This document shows, in pieces, positions 1 to 10,681 of a stretch of DNA of 64,000 bases (the stretch's first letter is position 1; every line of letters begins with the position of its first letter). The stretch spans positions 32,616,874 to 32,680,873 of the forward strand of contig CM060195.1 in the NCBI GenBank assembly GCA_030549335.1, given 5' to 3'. The stretch comes from Pontederia crassipes. Taxonomy: Eukaryota; Streptophyta; Magnoliopsida; Commelinales; Pontederiaceae. The notes beneath the pieces are model-generated. The model saw only the letters and a list, made by a program, of their open reading frames with translations, searched no databases and was not told the DNA's origin. Position numbers and translations under genes: made by a program.

Positions 1-189
1 AAATTTTTAACTCGAACTCGATTTGGGTGCAGTCAATTCATGTGTTCGAGATTGTCAAAATTTGGGTCATCGGATCAAGTAATCATCACCCATGTAAAGA
101 ATGAAAAATATTATTGCAAAGAAAACAATATCGACACGAAGTGCAAATTCGTACGAGATACAGACGTAAGAGAGGAGATATCATTTGCG

Positions 190-775
190 TACAAAGAAAA
201 AGCATGGCATATTTATTGGATGTGCGTTGAGTATCAGGTGCTTAACAAGCTCGTAGTGAAAAAATAAGTACAACATCCTTCTCATATCGAGTTTGTTTGA
301 TCAAATTAGCGAAAATCAAGATGGTTCACCAAATTAGATTTTCGTTCAGACTACCAACAAGTCCAAATTGTTGTTGAAGATGTGGAAAAGATAGTGTGTG
401 TCATAAAATATGACTTTTCAAGTTCCTTGTGATGTATTTTGGCCTTACCAAAGTCCCGACAATTTTTTGCACTTTGATGAACAAGGTATTGCAATCCTTG
501 AGAGTCATGGTTATCTACCTCAAAGAAACTATGATCTACAATCGCATCCTGGAGGTTCATGTCGATCATACGATCATATCTGACAAGTATCCAAAATACT
601 ATAACAGAAATAACTCTATGTGAGGTGATAGAAGTGTAACTTCATTCAATCAAAAGTATACTTCTTAGGACATATCATCGTAGGTGGGAAGCTGAAGGTA
701 GGCGGAGAAAAGATCCTTTCCATCATGAAGCATGAATGCACAATTGGGTTCTAGTTCTACGTTCGACACTTGTCT
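190..775 (+). mobile_element. Ty3/Gypsy reverse transcriptase relict
   Basis: Decayed fragment of a Ty3/Gypsy polyprotein read in all three forward frames. Visible pieces in order are a MCVEYQVLNK stretch (the usual MCVDYRALNK), a LFDQ motif, a LDFRSDYQQVQI stretch, a FGLTKVPTIFCTLMNKVLQ stretch, a YLKE in place of the catalytic YLDD, and a final YFLGHIIVGGKLK-like block near 660-700. At least two stops and two frame changes separate them, and the catalytic aspartates are lost. No LTRs or flanking duplications were found inside the window, so this is an old internal scrap, probably cut by the window edge. The order of motifs makes the family call firm; the clade is not determinable. Confidence 0.8.
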
Positions 776-1188
776 TAGCAAACTACTACAAATGATTCAT
801 TATTTGGATATATTTTTGTTTTAAATTCATGCTCCAACTTTGTTCTTTTGTGTAGAAAATATTTAATTGATGCTTATTCTACAATATTATTTGTCTTGCA
901 TTATTTTAGTTACTTTGTTATATTATATTTTATATTATTAATTTGTTATGCATCATTATACATTTGTTGCATGATACAAACACAAGAACACATTCTCTAA
1001 CCTATTATATTTTTTAATAACTTATATTATCTGGTCTGACCATCCGACTTAACCCAGTCTAGCCGATTAAAATTTCCCCAATTGATCAATTTGGGTCGAT
1101 GACAAAATCAATTCCTAGAACATTAAGCATGAGCCAATATAAGATACCACTGAGATTTAGAGTGTAAAGTAGCACTCGAGGATATACA
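776..1188. other. AT-rich, no gene seen
   Basis: AT-rich stretch between two retroelement relicts. No open frame with recognisable content; probably further decayed retroelement sequence. Confidence 0.4.
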
Positions 1189-1330
1189 CCACTTGTGATT
1201 GAAAAATATTTTTGAAAGAAAGTGTCCTAAAGAAGAGAAACAATTAAAGGTCCCAATCGACACCACTTGTGATTGAAAAATATTTTTCGAAAGAAAGTGT
1301 CAAAAAGGAGAAAAACCTCTAAAGGTTCCA
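1189..1330. repeat. 71-bp tandem direct duplication
   Basis: Two imperfect copies of a ~71-bp unit beginning CACCACTTGTGATTGAAAAA lie head to tail at about 1189-1257 and 1260-1330. They differ by a few substitutions and short indels. Probably a local duplication inside retroelement-derived DNA. Confidence 0.75.
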
Positions 1331-1640
1331 ATGCACAAATGGTGAAAAGTGATGTATGCAATATTGTGTATAAGGCATATGTTAGTTTATGCAGTAGGTT
1401 TAATGGTTGAAATTCACAATAATCTAGGGATGGCACATTAGGAAGCAACTAAGAAGATTATGTTGTTTTTGAAAAGCAAAGTTTAGATCGACATACAAGC
1501 TGTTACATTTGGGGCTACAAATTATTTGAATGTGAATTTTGGTGAGTATATTGATGATCCAAAACTCACATCATATCAAAAAATAATGTTGGGTGGTATA
1601 GCTATTTTTAAGATTGCAGAAAATAAGAATGTCTAACTAA
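1331..1640 (+). mobile_element. Ty1/Copia RNase H relict
   Basis: Short degenerate coding remnant. A YAVG stretch, an EATKKIMLFLKS block, then LNVNFGEYIDDPKLTSYQK follow the order of the RT end and RNase H start of plant Copia polyproteins (usual forms: YAVGVVSRF, HWEAVKWILRYLK, YVDADYAGDLDDRKSTSGY). Stops interrupt it. It is only ~100 residues long, so the call rests on pattern order rather than a long match. Confidence 0.55.
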
Positions 1641-2619
1641 ATGCACATAAAAAATTAAATACATTACTGATACAATGACAATCACCCATACAATATAGAT
1701 TAGCATTTTTTTTCTTTGAAATTAGGGCTAAACATTGATTATTCCATATACACTGGTAATTAAGAGGTTATAAGTCTAAAACACATTGGAGAAAATCAGT
1801 TTAAAGAAAAATATATTGAGATAGAGAATATCACTAGCTATACCCATGATAATGAAACATGAAGGTGATTTATTTGCCAAGAATGAATTATTAGTGTTGG
1901 AGCATGGAATATGTAACTATATTTTGATTATACAAAATTGGATTGTTTAGGATTAAAATTTTTAATGCCAAAAAAGTTTAAAGTGAGATGAAAAGTATCA
2001 TCTTATGTATAAAAAATGACATTGTTATTTGATCCTCTCAAGTTATGTTTTATATTGAGATATGAAAGAAGGTATACTTGTCAACTTATTTTTTTCATAA
2101 AAAATATCTATGGTGTTTATAGATAATTTTATTATATTTCTAAAAAATAAAACTTGTATCACTTTCATATTTATGCAAAAAGATATATGCAAAATGTTGG
2201 AAGTCTATGGTGTTTTAAAGTCAAATATATGTAATGAAGTTTATAGTAATACTTAATTATGATTCAATCTTATTAGAGTTGAGTAATGTATATAAAAATT
2301 GTAGATACTTCTCTTAATTTTTTTTAGAATAAAAAATATCTAATTTTTTTCAATATTTTTTATTTATAACTACCTCACAGTTTTTATTTATGTTGATGAC
2401 TTAATTTATATATCTTTATTATATTATTTAATCTAAATTATTTTATTTTACTTTATTATACTATATTTTATATTTTTGTTAAATAAGATATTATATATTA
2501 ACAATATTATAACAATCTCTTTAATTTATTTTATTAATTTATATTATCCGATTCGACTGATCCGATTTGATCCGTTGATCAATTCGGGTTGATGGCCGGC
2601 CCGGTCTTTATAACGTTGC
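1641..2619. other. AT-rich intergenic
   Basis: Very AT-rich, with TTATAT-type runs. No gene, RNA or clean transposon ends recognised. The tandem duplication that includes the UGT genes starts just after it. Confidence 0.4.
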
Positions 2620-3174
2620 CAAATATGTGTCATATTCGTCTACCACTTACCCATGCTTATATCACAAAATGCATTAATAATTTTTAATAAGAGGTCCTTA
2701 AATTGTTTTTACTGTAAGAAACAATGTTGTAAGAAAAAATGTCAAGTTTCGTTTCAATATATTTAGAATTTTCCCGAAGAAAAAAATTATTGACATTAGA
2801 AAAAGTATGGGATAAAAAAGCATTTCTTCGAATTTTTATAGAAGACACTTGCAATTGATCAATGTTCTATTATATTAAAAAAATGTTCTATTACATGAAA
2901 AATTCGGAATAATAAAAAATATAAAAAAGCAAACTTCAAGAAACAATTGTATAGTAATATAATATAATTTCAATTATTATATATGAGAATAACAACATCA
3001 CAATAGATAAAATAATATCACAATTACAGAAGCTAATTCTCATGTCCAAGTCTTTATGGCTCGAATTTATTTCTTAAATAAATATACCACATGATTAATT
3101 GCAAGATTAATTCTTTTTTTTAGATAAGAATATAATATCGCGAGATTTAAAAAGTGCTTAATAATAGACTGCGA

Positions 3175-4674
3175 TCACTTGCCATTTGCCAACTCACCAA
3201 GACACGTGGCAGTAACGTGAGCAACGAAGGCATCCAAGTCCGTCTGGGAAGCTCCACCCACTGACGCAGCCTCCCCAATGGCCTCGCTCAACTCCTTGGC
3301 TCGCCGTCTCACCTCCTTCCCCTCGTCGGACACCATTACCCTGGTGACCGCCTCCTCTATGATCGCCGCCGGGACGACCTGATCCTCTGCCGGGGAGCCC
3401 TGCGCCACTATGACCCCGGCCTTCAGGCGCTGCGTCACCAACGCCGCGATGAGAGGCTGGTCGGAGTGCATCGGCCACGCGAGCAGTGGAACACCCGCGC
3501 TCAGGCTCTCCATGCAGGAGTTCCACCCGCAGTGGCTCATGAACGCGCCCGTTGCCGCGTGTGCCAGGATCTCCGTCTGCGGCGCCCATCCTCTCACTAT
3601 CATACCCAGAGCCGGCGTTATCAACTCCGCGTCCTTGTCGAAGCCGGCCGGCAGCGGAGACGTCTTCCGGTCGCCTTCTTCCTCGTTGTCATATTCGTCG
3701 GATCCGACGGCGAGGTCGGCATCCCTCAGAACCCAAATGAAGCGCTGCCCGCTATTTCTCAGCCCGACGGCAAGCTGTTTGATCTGCTCGCCCGCGAGCG
3801 TTGTTAAGGTTCCGAAGGACACGTACACGACGGATCCCTCCGGCTGTTCGTCCAACCAATCCATGCACTTGTGCCGTTTGGGTGTGTTGCTTGATTCTTG
3901 CTCGGAGCACCGGAGCCGTAGCGGAGCGATGGAGAACAGCTTCATGCCTGAGTACCGCGGTACCCGAGCGAGGGAGTCCACGAAATCACCTTCGAGCACT
4001 CGACACGTGTTCATCAACAGGCCTGAGACATGGACGTGGTTGCTCAACTGTTGCGCGACGAAACTCCAGAAATCCCTGAGGCCTTCCTCGAGGGGGGGCA
4101 CGCTGGTCAGGCCGCGCGCTTTTAGTACTTCTTCCTTCTCGGCTCCGAGTTCTAAAGCGAACAGGAAGACCGCCGGAAGACAGCTGACGCCGTAGCTGAC
4201 GGCGTTGGGCAGACGCGAGGCCTCGACGGCGGCGAACGCGCCCAGCATGTCGTGGACGACGATGAGGCGAGAGTGGGCCGCGGAGAGGTCGCGGAGGAGG
4301 GACGCCAGCGGGGCTTGCATTCCAGCGTAGGGCTCGAGCACCGGGAGGACGTGATCAGGGAACTTGGTTGGGGAGTAGTAGGGGTCGGGGTGGAGTACAG
4401 GGAAAGGAGCCAGCGGGAGCTCACAGAAGCGGACTACGTCGACGGCTCCGGCAGGCCATCGGCCGACGGCGCGGGACTTGACTTGCCGGATGTGAGCCGA
4501 GGAAGCGGCGTAGTAGACGCGCAGCCCACGCCAGGCGAGACGGACGGAGATGTCCAAGAGCAGGTTGAGATGGCTCTGGGCTACGAAGGGGAACACCACC
4601 ACTGCGACATCTTGTGGAGTCGTTGTACCGTTAGCTGCGGCCATTGTTGCATGCGATGCATGTACAATATTCAT
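3175..4674 (-). CDS. UDP-glycosyltransferase, zeatin O-glucosyltransferase-like (intact copy)
   Basis: Family-1 plant glycosyltransferase of 499 residues in a single exon, a normal length (450-500). It should transfer a sugar from a UDP-sugar to a small acceptor in the cytosol. The N-terminal acceptor half shows PFVAQSHLNLLLD with the expected catalytic His (~35), and VVHDML supplies an Asp as in zeatin O-glucosyltransferases. The C-terminal donor half has a complete 44-residue PSPG box at about 363-406 (WAPQ..ILAH...FMSHCGWNS..ES...GVPLLAWP...DQ), and the final Gln is usual for UDP-glucose users. SSAHIRQVK, CMDWLDEQPEGSV and LDAFVAHVT patterns resemble the cis-zeatin O-glucosyltransferase group (UGT93). 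Another acceptor cannot be excluded. Start: the first ATG is used here, but ATG 11 (MAAANG, 4644) is closer to the family start and may be the real one, because in the sister copy the TATA-like box lies only ~32 bp before the first ATG. Very GC-rich compared with its flanks. Confidence 0.88.
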   Translation of the reverse strand: MNIVHASHATMAAANGTTTPQDVAVVVFPFVAQSHLNLLLDISVRLAWRGLRVYYAASSAHIRQVKSRAVGRWPAGAVDVVRFCELPLAPFPVLHPDPYYSPTKFPDHVLPVLEPYAGMQAPLASLLRDLSAAHSRLIVVHDMLGAFAAVEASRLPNAVSYGVSCLPAVFLFALELGAEKEEVLKARGLTSVPPLEEGLRDFWSFVAQQLSNHVHVSGLLMNTCRVLEGDFVDSLARVPRYSGMKLFSIAPLRLRCSEQESSNTPKRHKCMDWLDEQPEGSVVYVSFGTLTTLAGEQIKQLAVGLRNSGQRFIWVLRDADLAVGSDEYDNEEEGDRKTSPLPAGFDKDAELITPALGMIVRGWAPQTEILAHAATGAFMSHCGWNSCMESLSAGVPLLAWPMHSDQPLIAALVTQRLKAGVIVAQGSPAEDQVVPAAIIEEAVTRVMVSDEGKEVRRRAKELSEAIGEAASVGGASQTDLDAFVAHVTATCLGELANGK

Positions 4675-4692
4675 ATATATCAGGGAATAAGG

Positions 4693-4930
4693 ATATGGGC
4701 ATATACCAATAAGAGTTGGCCGGAGCCGTAGCTTAATTAAGGTTTCAAATTTAAATTTTTATAAATGTAAAAAATTTTGTTGAGAATTTTATTTATCATT
4801 GTCAGACGAATTAGATTCCTTGAGCATATCTTTCAACTTGTAGTCAATGCACTTAGTGACAATGCTTAGTTGGATAATCGGACCGCTTTTCATATACGAT
4901 TGATTATGGAAAAAAAGAATATGGGCATAT
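4693..4930. mobile_element. SINE-like insertion with 12-bp target duplication, 5' of the UGT
   Basis: A 214-bp insert (4705-4918) is flanked by identical 12-bp copies of ATATGGGCATAT (4693-4704 and 4919-4930). The sister gene shows the uninterrupted site (near 15601-15620, CTGGGCGTATTATC). The insert has a box-A-like CCGTAGCTTAATTAAGG and a box-B-like GGTTTCAAATT near its left end and an A-rich right end (GGAAAAAAAGA). This fits a tRNA-derived SINE. It separates the TATA-like box (4935-4942 on the minus strand) from the UGT start codon. Confidence 0.72.
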
Positions 4931-4934
4931 TATC

Positions 4935-4942
4935 CATATAAG
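4935..4942 (-). promoter_or_regulatory. TATA-like box of intact UGT, displaced by SINE
   Basis: CTTATATG on the minus strand is colinear with CTATATATAG of the sister gene (15617-15626). It is now ~260 bp from the first ATG instead of ~32 bp. A second candidate, TTATATAAC, lies at 4965-4973. Assignment is by position and homology only. Confidence 0.4.
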
Positions 4943-4974
4943 GTTTTTGGTCGTGCTGCAACTTGTTATATAAG

Positions 4975-6229
4975 TAATTAACTTGATATTGGGGAATATG
5001 TTAGTATACTTAGAAGAAAATATGAGAAATATACGGTTTTTTATTTCATTACTTGACAATTCCTTTTTTCTTACTTTTCAATATTTTTTTCTTTTATCAT
5101 TTTCCTCTTTTCTTACCTTTCTTATATAAAATAATTTATTTATTATATATAAAATATTTTATTATAAAATACTAAGATAATATTATATATTACTTATCTT
5201 TTAAATTAAAATTTTTAATATTTTGTTGAATATAATTTTTAAATGATTTATTATACTTAAATTCTATATTGTTTAATAAAAATTAAATTAATAAATTTAT
5301 TTTTATTAATTAGTAAATTTACATTTATATTTATAATAATTTTTTTAATTCAAACACTTGCATTTATTTTTTTCCTATCACATTAACTTTCTAGTTCCTC
5401 GTGATATTTAAATACATCCTGAATTAATCTGTTAATTCAACTACTTAAAGAGAACTTGAAAGAAATTGTGATTCCATTTTTAAACACAATATGAAAAAAA
5501 ATCGAACACCAAAAATTTACTTAAACCATGAGCTGTTATCCATTTCACCTTGGACTCTTAGATGAAAGAGTCATTCTGAGTAGAAGAAAAGAGATATTCT
5601 CACCATGTGTTAAGTGTCTGATAATAATAAGTAAGGCCGACAACAAAAGTATTCTACATTCACACTAACTCCAACTTAAAATGTAAGAGCCATTTAGCAC
5701 TCCACCCACTCTGTTGACTATATTAATTCAAATTCTTGCTATTCCCACTCCCCCATTTGTTGCATGAATGTGATTTGCTACAGGTGAACATTTAATGTTC
5801 ACATAATCTCTCTCTCTCGGTGGCGGTTCTAATTTGGTCATTACAACGCTACAGCACCATAACCATTCCATTCCTGTGTAGTGGCCACTTCAACCGCTAG
5901 AAGCTACAACAAAACAAACTGCGAGGTTGCAAATTATTCTAGAGACACATAAATATATTCATATGTATGCACTATGTTAATCCAAATGAGTTGTCCTGCC
6001 CTCGGGAAAGACGGAGATTTAATTCAACTGTCTGACTTCAATTTTTTTATAGTAACCAACTCGCAGACAATAAAGTATAAATGCTTAGGAGCTGTTTGGC
6101 ATGCACAGAATGGAAAGTTTTAAAAAAAGGAAGAGAATTTTTCACTTTAAAGATTCTAATTAGTATGTTTGGTAAATATTTCATTAAAGTAAGAATTAAA
6201 AATTACAGAATAATATTCTTAAACTATAT
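4975..6229. other. UGT copy A upstream flank
   Basis: AT-rich sequence colinear with 15690-18010 of unit B, including GTTGCATGAATGTGATTT and a short CT-rich run near 5808-5818. No gene seen. Confidence 0.5.
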
Positions 6230-6875
6230 AGTATAATTAGTGGTGTTTAATAAATCGGACGGGCTCCTAATAATTTCGGTCAATTGGGTTTTGACCGGAC
6301 ATCGGACAGGCCGGTTAGCGGACAAACCGGGCAAACACATTAAATTTTTAAAAAACCTTAATTTATTATTTTAATTTATTTTTAAAATTGGCATTTCTTT
6401 TTTATTTATTTTCTTATATTCTTTTCTTGATACATTAATAAAATAATATAATAAATAAGGTATCATTAATTTGTTGCTCCATATTTTCTCATAATTTTCT
6501 TTATTTCTTTTATCTTTTTACTCGTTTGTTTATTTTTTTCATTGAAATTAGAACAAATCAAATTAATAATGGATAAATAACTTATATTTTATCATTAGAT
6601 AAATATTATCATATAGTTTATTAGTTAATATTATTAACGGATTAACGGTCGGCCTATCGGATGATTTGTTAGTTAATGGGCGGATATGGACGGATACCGA
6701 ACAATCGGATATCAAGCAAATGGTTAAAATATAATGTTTGGCCTATTATCTGTCCAAGCCCAATAACTTATTGGACGGATTCGGATCGGACACGGACGAA
6801 TTTATCCGTTATCATATCAGATCGACCAACAGACAAGTCGAACTGTCCAGTCTAATAAACACCACTAAGTATAGT
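6230..6875. mobile_element. hAT-like non-autonomous DNA transposon
   Basis: A 630-bp element (6238-6867) starts TAGTGGTGTTTAATAAATCGG and ends with the inverted TAATAAACACCACTA. It is flanked by 8-bp duplications AGTATAAT (6230-6237) and AGTATAGT (6868-6875) that agree at 7 of 8 bases, the length used by hAT transposases. The interior is rich in CGGAC/CCGGT motifs and has no coding frame. It has no counterpart in unit B. Confidence 0.72.
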
Positions 6876-7166
6876 ATAAAGGTTTGACCTTTTTATACAT
6901 AAATATGTCCTTATTTTTTTAATAAAAATTTATTTAATTTTTAAACACCATGTTCCATTTTTTTATTTTAATATTTCACTTTTTAAATTTTCTTATCATC
7001 ATAAATATTATTTCATTTTATATTTTATTTTAAAAAGTCAACATTTTTATACAGTAAAATGATATTTTAACAAATATTACTTTTTGGCATAAAAATATCA
7101 AATTTAACAGTTAGAAAGAGCCGATCTAGGATAGATATGGGTGCAAATTAAAATAACTTAATCTTT

Positions 7167-7168
<2 letters not shown>

Positions 7169-7252
<84 letters not shown>
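7169..7252. repeat. (TAA)n microsatellite
   Basis: About 28 uninterrupted TAA units in the upstream flank of UGT copy A, absent from the matching part of unit B. Confidence 0.95.
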
Positions 7253-7255
<3 letters not shown>

Positions 7256-8098
7256 AATTAAACTATGAATAATAAAAAATAGAAAAGTTAAAAATAATTT
7301 TTTAAATCAATAAATTACATCATTTAAAATGACATTAGTTAATCAATTTTTTCCATTGTATCCTAATTCAATTAAGTAAATAATTAAGGAAATATATGAT
7401 AATTAATAAATTATAAAATGTTAGTGCATCCTTTTGTTCCCATGTCATTAACTAATAATATTGAATTTCTTAAAACGTGTAGATTAAAGAGACATAGAGA
7501 CTAATATAAATAAATAAAACAAAAACGGACTAATAAGATTTTTTTTTAGTGAAGGATAATTTATGAACCAATAGTTCTCTCCTACGTTTTATTTTTTTTA
7601 ATAAGAGAAATGATTTTCAAAGAGGAAAAACTGTAAGATATAGAAGAAAAACAAAATAAGTTTTAGGACAATATAACCAGCTCTTTCATTTAATCTTGGA
7701 GAACATGAAAATTAATTATGTTAAGTTATTTATAAATTTTTTTAGTTTTTGTTAATTCTATGTAACTTATCAATATATATATATAATATTATAGTAGATA
7801 ATACAATTATATTTTTGTGGGGTCAATTGACCCATTTTTATGTTCATTTTTATTATTTTGTAATTATATATTAGTTAATCACTATATTTAGTTATCAAAT
7901 AACTTTTATTAATTTTACAATCAATTAAACTGTTAATCCCTATTTACTAATATCTAACAAATATCGGTATCCTTCCATCCAGTCCATTGCTTCCATTTAT
8001 TTAACTCTAGTGCATGCCTGCGAAGGCTGATTGATAGTTGCTTTCTTTTCTATGGACAAGTTCAAAATATGGCAAATATTATGTTAGCGATCGAGTAG

Positions 8099-8121
8099 CA
8101 CGTGATGAAATCACGTGATAT
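8099..8121. repeat. Inverted pair of CACGTG boxes
   Basis: CACGTGAT-GAA-ATCACGTG, a perfect 8-bp inverted repeat containing two CACGTG cores. It lies in the short unique stretch between the two duplication units. CACGTG is the G-box core, but no gene start is near. Confidence 0.5.
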
Positions 8122-8186
8122 AAAAAAAGTTCAAACAAATGGAAAGAGTCATTTGCAGCATCACATGGTTCTTTTTTTAGTACATG

Positions 8187-8188
<2 letters not shown>

Positions 8189-8232
<44 letters not shown>
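8189..8232. repeat. (AT)n microsatellite
   Basis: About 22 AT units in the spacer between duplication units A and B. Confidence 0.95.
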
Positions 8233-8235
<3 letters not shown>

Positions 8236-8429
8236 TAGCTATTGATACCTCATAGCATATAAATAAATGAATTATTGAACTCAGAAGACTTTTTTTTAAT
8301 AGTTAGATCACATATTGAAAGGTGAAGTCGAACTGCTTTAATAAGTCATTAGATGATACTTCTAATAAAAATTAAGAGAAACTTATACGATCGAGAAAAA
8401 ATCACTAAAAAACTTTTGATATGACTAAA

Positions 8430-9026
8430 TATACATGTCTCATTCGTCCACCACTTACGCATATATCACAAAATGCACTAATAATTTTTAATAAGAGGTT
8501 CTTAAATTATTTTTACCGTAAGAATCACGTCCAACCTAAAATAATGTTGTAAGAAACGATGTCCTTTAAATGATTTCAAACAAATCGCTTCGAGAGTTTC
8601 GTTTGAATATATTTAGAATTTTTCCGAAGAAAAAAATTCTTGACATTAGAAAAATTATGGGATAAAAAAGCATTTCTTCAAATTTTTATAGAAGACACTT
8701 GCAATTGATCAATGTCCTATTATATTTTAAAAAATGTTCTATTATATGAAAAAATCGGAATAATAAAAAAATATAAAACCAAACTTCAAGAAACAATTTT
8801 ATTGTAATATAATATAATTTCAATTATTATATATGCAAATGACAACATCACAATAGATAAAATAATATCACAATTACAGAAGCTAATTCTCATGTCCAAG
8901 TCTTTATGGCTCGAATTTATTTCCTAAATAAATATACCACATGATTAATTGCGAGATTAATTCTTTTTTTTTTAGATAAGAATATAATATCGCAAGATTT
9001 AAAAAGTGCTTAATAATAGACTTCGA
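8430..9026. other. UGT copy B 3' flank
   Basis: Matches 2630-3174 of unit A with scattered substitutions and small indels (for example an extra block near CACGTCCAACC at 8526). No gene seen. Confidence 0.6.
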
Positions 9027-10199
9027 TCACTTGCCATTTGCCAACTCACCAAGACACGTGGCAGTAACGTGAGCAACGAAGGCATCCAAGTCCGTCCGGG
9101 AAGCTCCACCCACTGACGCAGCCTCCCCAATGGCCTCGCTCAACTCCTTGGCTCGCCGTCTCACTTCCTTCCCCTCGTCGGACACCATTACCCTGGTGAC
9201 CGCCTCCTCTATGATCGCCGCCGGGACGACCTGATCCTCTGCCGGGGAGCCCTGCGCCACTATGACCCCGGCCTTCAGGCGCTGCGTCACCAACGCCGCG
9301 ATGAGAGGCTGGTCGCAGTGCATCGGCCACGCGAGCAGTGGAACACCCGCGCTCAGGCTCTCCATGCAGGAGTTCCACCCGCAGTGGCTCATGAACGCGC
9401 CCGTTGCCGCGTGTGCCAGGATCTCCGGCTGCGGCGCCCATCCTCTCACGATCATACCCAGCGCCGGCGTTATCAACTCCGCGTCCTTGTCGTAGCCGGC
9501 CGGCAGCGGAGACGTCTTCCGGGCGCCTTCTTCCTCGTTGTCATATTCGTCGGATCCGACGGCGAGGTCGGCATCCCTCAGAACCCAAATGAAGCGTTGC
9601 CCGCTGTTTCTAAGCCCGGCGGCAAGCTGTTCGATCTGCTCGCCCGTGAGCGTTGTTAAGGTTCCGATGGAGACGTACACGACGGATCCCTCCGGCTGTT
9701 CGTCCAACCAATCCATGCACATGTGCCGTTTGGGTGCGTGGCTTGATTCTTGCTCGGAGCACCAGAGCCGTATCGGAGCGATGGAGAACATCTTCATGCC
9801 TGAGTACCGAGGTACCCGAGCGAGAGAGTCCAGGAAATCACCTTCGAGCACTCGACACGAGTTCATCAACAGGCCGGAGACATGGACGTGGTTGCTCAAC
9901 TGTACCGCGACGAAACTCGGGAAATCCCTGAGGCCTTCCTCGACGGGGGGCACGCTGGTCAGGCCGCGCGCTTTTAGCACTTCTTCCTTCTCGGCCCCGA
10001 GTTCTAAAGCGAGCAGGAAGACCGCCGGAAGGCAACTGACGCTGTAGCTGACGGCATTGGGCAGACGCGAGGCCTCGACGGCGGCGAACGCGCCCAGCAT
10101 GTCGTGGACGACGATGAGGCGAAAGTGTGCCGCTGAGAGGTCGCGGAGTAGGGACGCCAGCGGAGCTTGCATTCCGGCGTAGGGCTCGAGCACCGGGAG
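9027..10199 (-). pseudogene. UGT copy B, 3' part (interrupted)
   Basis: Downstream ~390 codons of a zeatin O-glucosyltransferase-like gene, very similar to 3175-4350 of the intact copy. The frame is open throughout and still encodes the whole PSPG box (WAPQ...HCGWNS...CDQ) and C-terminus, with only scattered substitutions (for example HSDQ to HCDQ). It lacks the N-terminal part with the catalytic His, which lies beyond the Copia element at 15260-15585. The ATG at 10193 is internal and gives no functional start. The open frame indicates that the gene was intact until the insertion, or nearly so. Confidence 0.85.
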
Positions 10200-10418
10200 T
10201 AGCTGATAGTTGTTTTTTCTTTGTTATATGTTGCAGCATTATAAACTCATGTATCCGCGTTTTGTACATATACGTAGAGATGTAACTTTCAGATGGTTAT
10301 TACAGTTTTCACTGTACATTCATCATATAAAAATACAAGATGCGCTCCTCAGTCATTTGATTGAGAAGTTTTTCGCCCAATCTCTTTCTGCTTTGTTCGC
10401 ACTCTTCAGAATTTGACA
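10200..10418 (+). repeat. 5' LTR of Copia-1 (first bases deleted)
   Basis: Matches the 3' LTR (15044-15259) with about nine substitutions and one 3-bp indel over ~216 bp, roughly 4% divergence. The first ~6 bases present in the 3' LTR (TGTTAG) are missing. It ends ...TTTGACA directly before the primer binding site. Confidence 0.88.
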
Positions 10419-10430
10419 TGGTATCAGAGC
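10419..10430 (+). other. Primer binding site of Copia-1
   Basis: TGGTATCAGAGC, complementary to the 3' end of plant initiator methionine tRNA, the standard primer of plant Copia elements, placed immediately after the LTR end. Confidence 0.9.
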
Positions 10431-10681
10431 GGATTGACGATCAGTCCACGCATCCTGAAGAGTTGCTGTTTGATCCTGTTTCTTCTTGAAGAGTTCAGTG
10501 GTCGTGTTGTCTTGATAGCGAAATCCTTGTTGCAGTTGTTGATTATCTGGAGTTCCTCAAGATTTTGCGATCAGATCAGGGTCCTATTTCACAGGTTCTT
10601 TGTTTCAATTCGCCATCATTCGCCCTCTTGCTTAGATTAATTGAATTGGTTTTTCGTATCTAGTTCTGCATCTCTATTGAT

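Larger units (their letters stand above)
2620..8071. repeat. Tandem duplication unit A (intact UGT copy)
   Basis: The segment matches 8430-21571 in order: 3' flank (starting near TTCGTC.ACCACTTAC), UGT gene, 5' flank containing CTAGTGCATGCCTGC and TTTTCTATGGACAAGTTC. Similarity is highest in the UGT exon and its 3' flank, and stops abruptly after CAAGTTCAAAATATGGCA at both right ends. Unit A carries a SINE and a hAT-like element not present in unit B. Both units point the same way, so this is a head-to-tail duplication of about 5.5 kb before insertions. Confidence 0.8.

Noticed and set aside
3410..4195. Long plus-strand open frames opposite the UGT
   Set aside because: Antisense shadows of a GC-rich exon; no domain, and the minus-strand frame has the complete PSPG box and catalytic His.
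9262..10047. Plus-strand frames opposite UGT copy B
   Set aside because: Same antisense shadows as in copy A.
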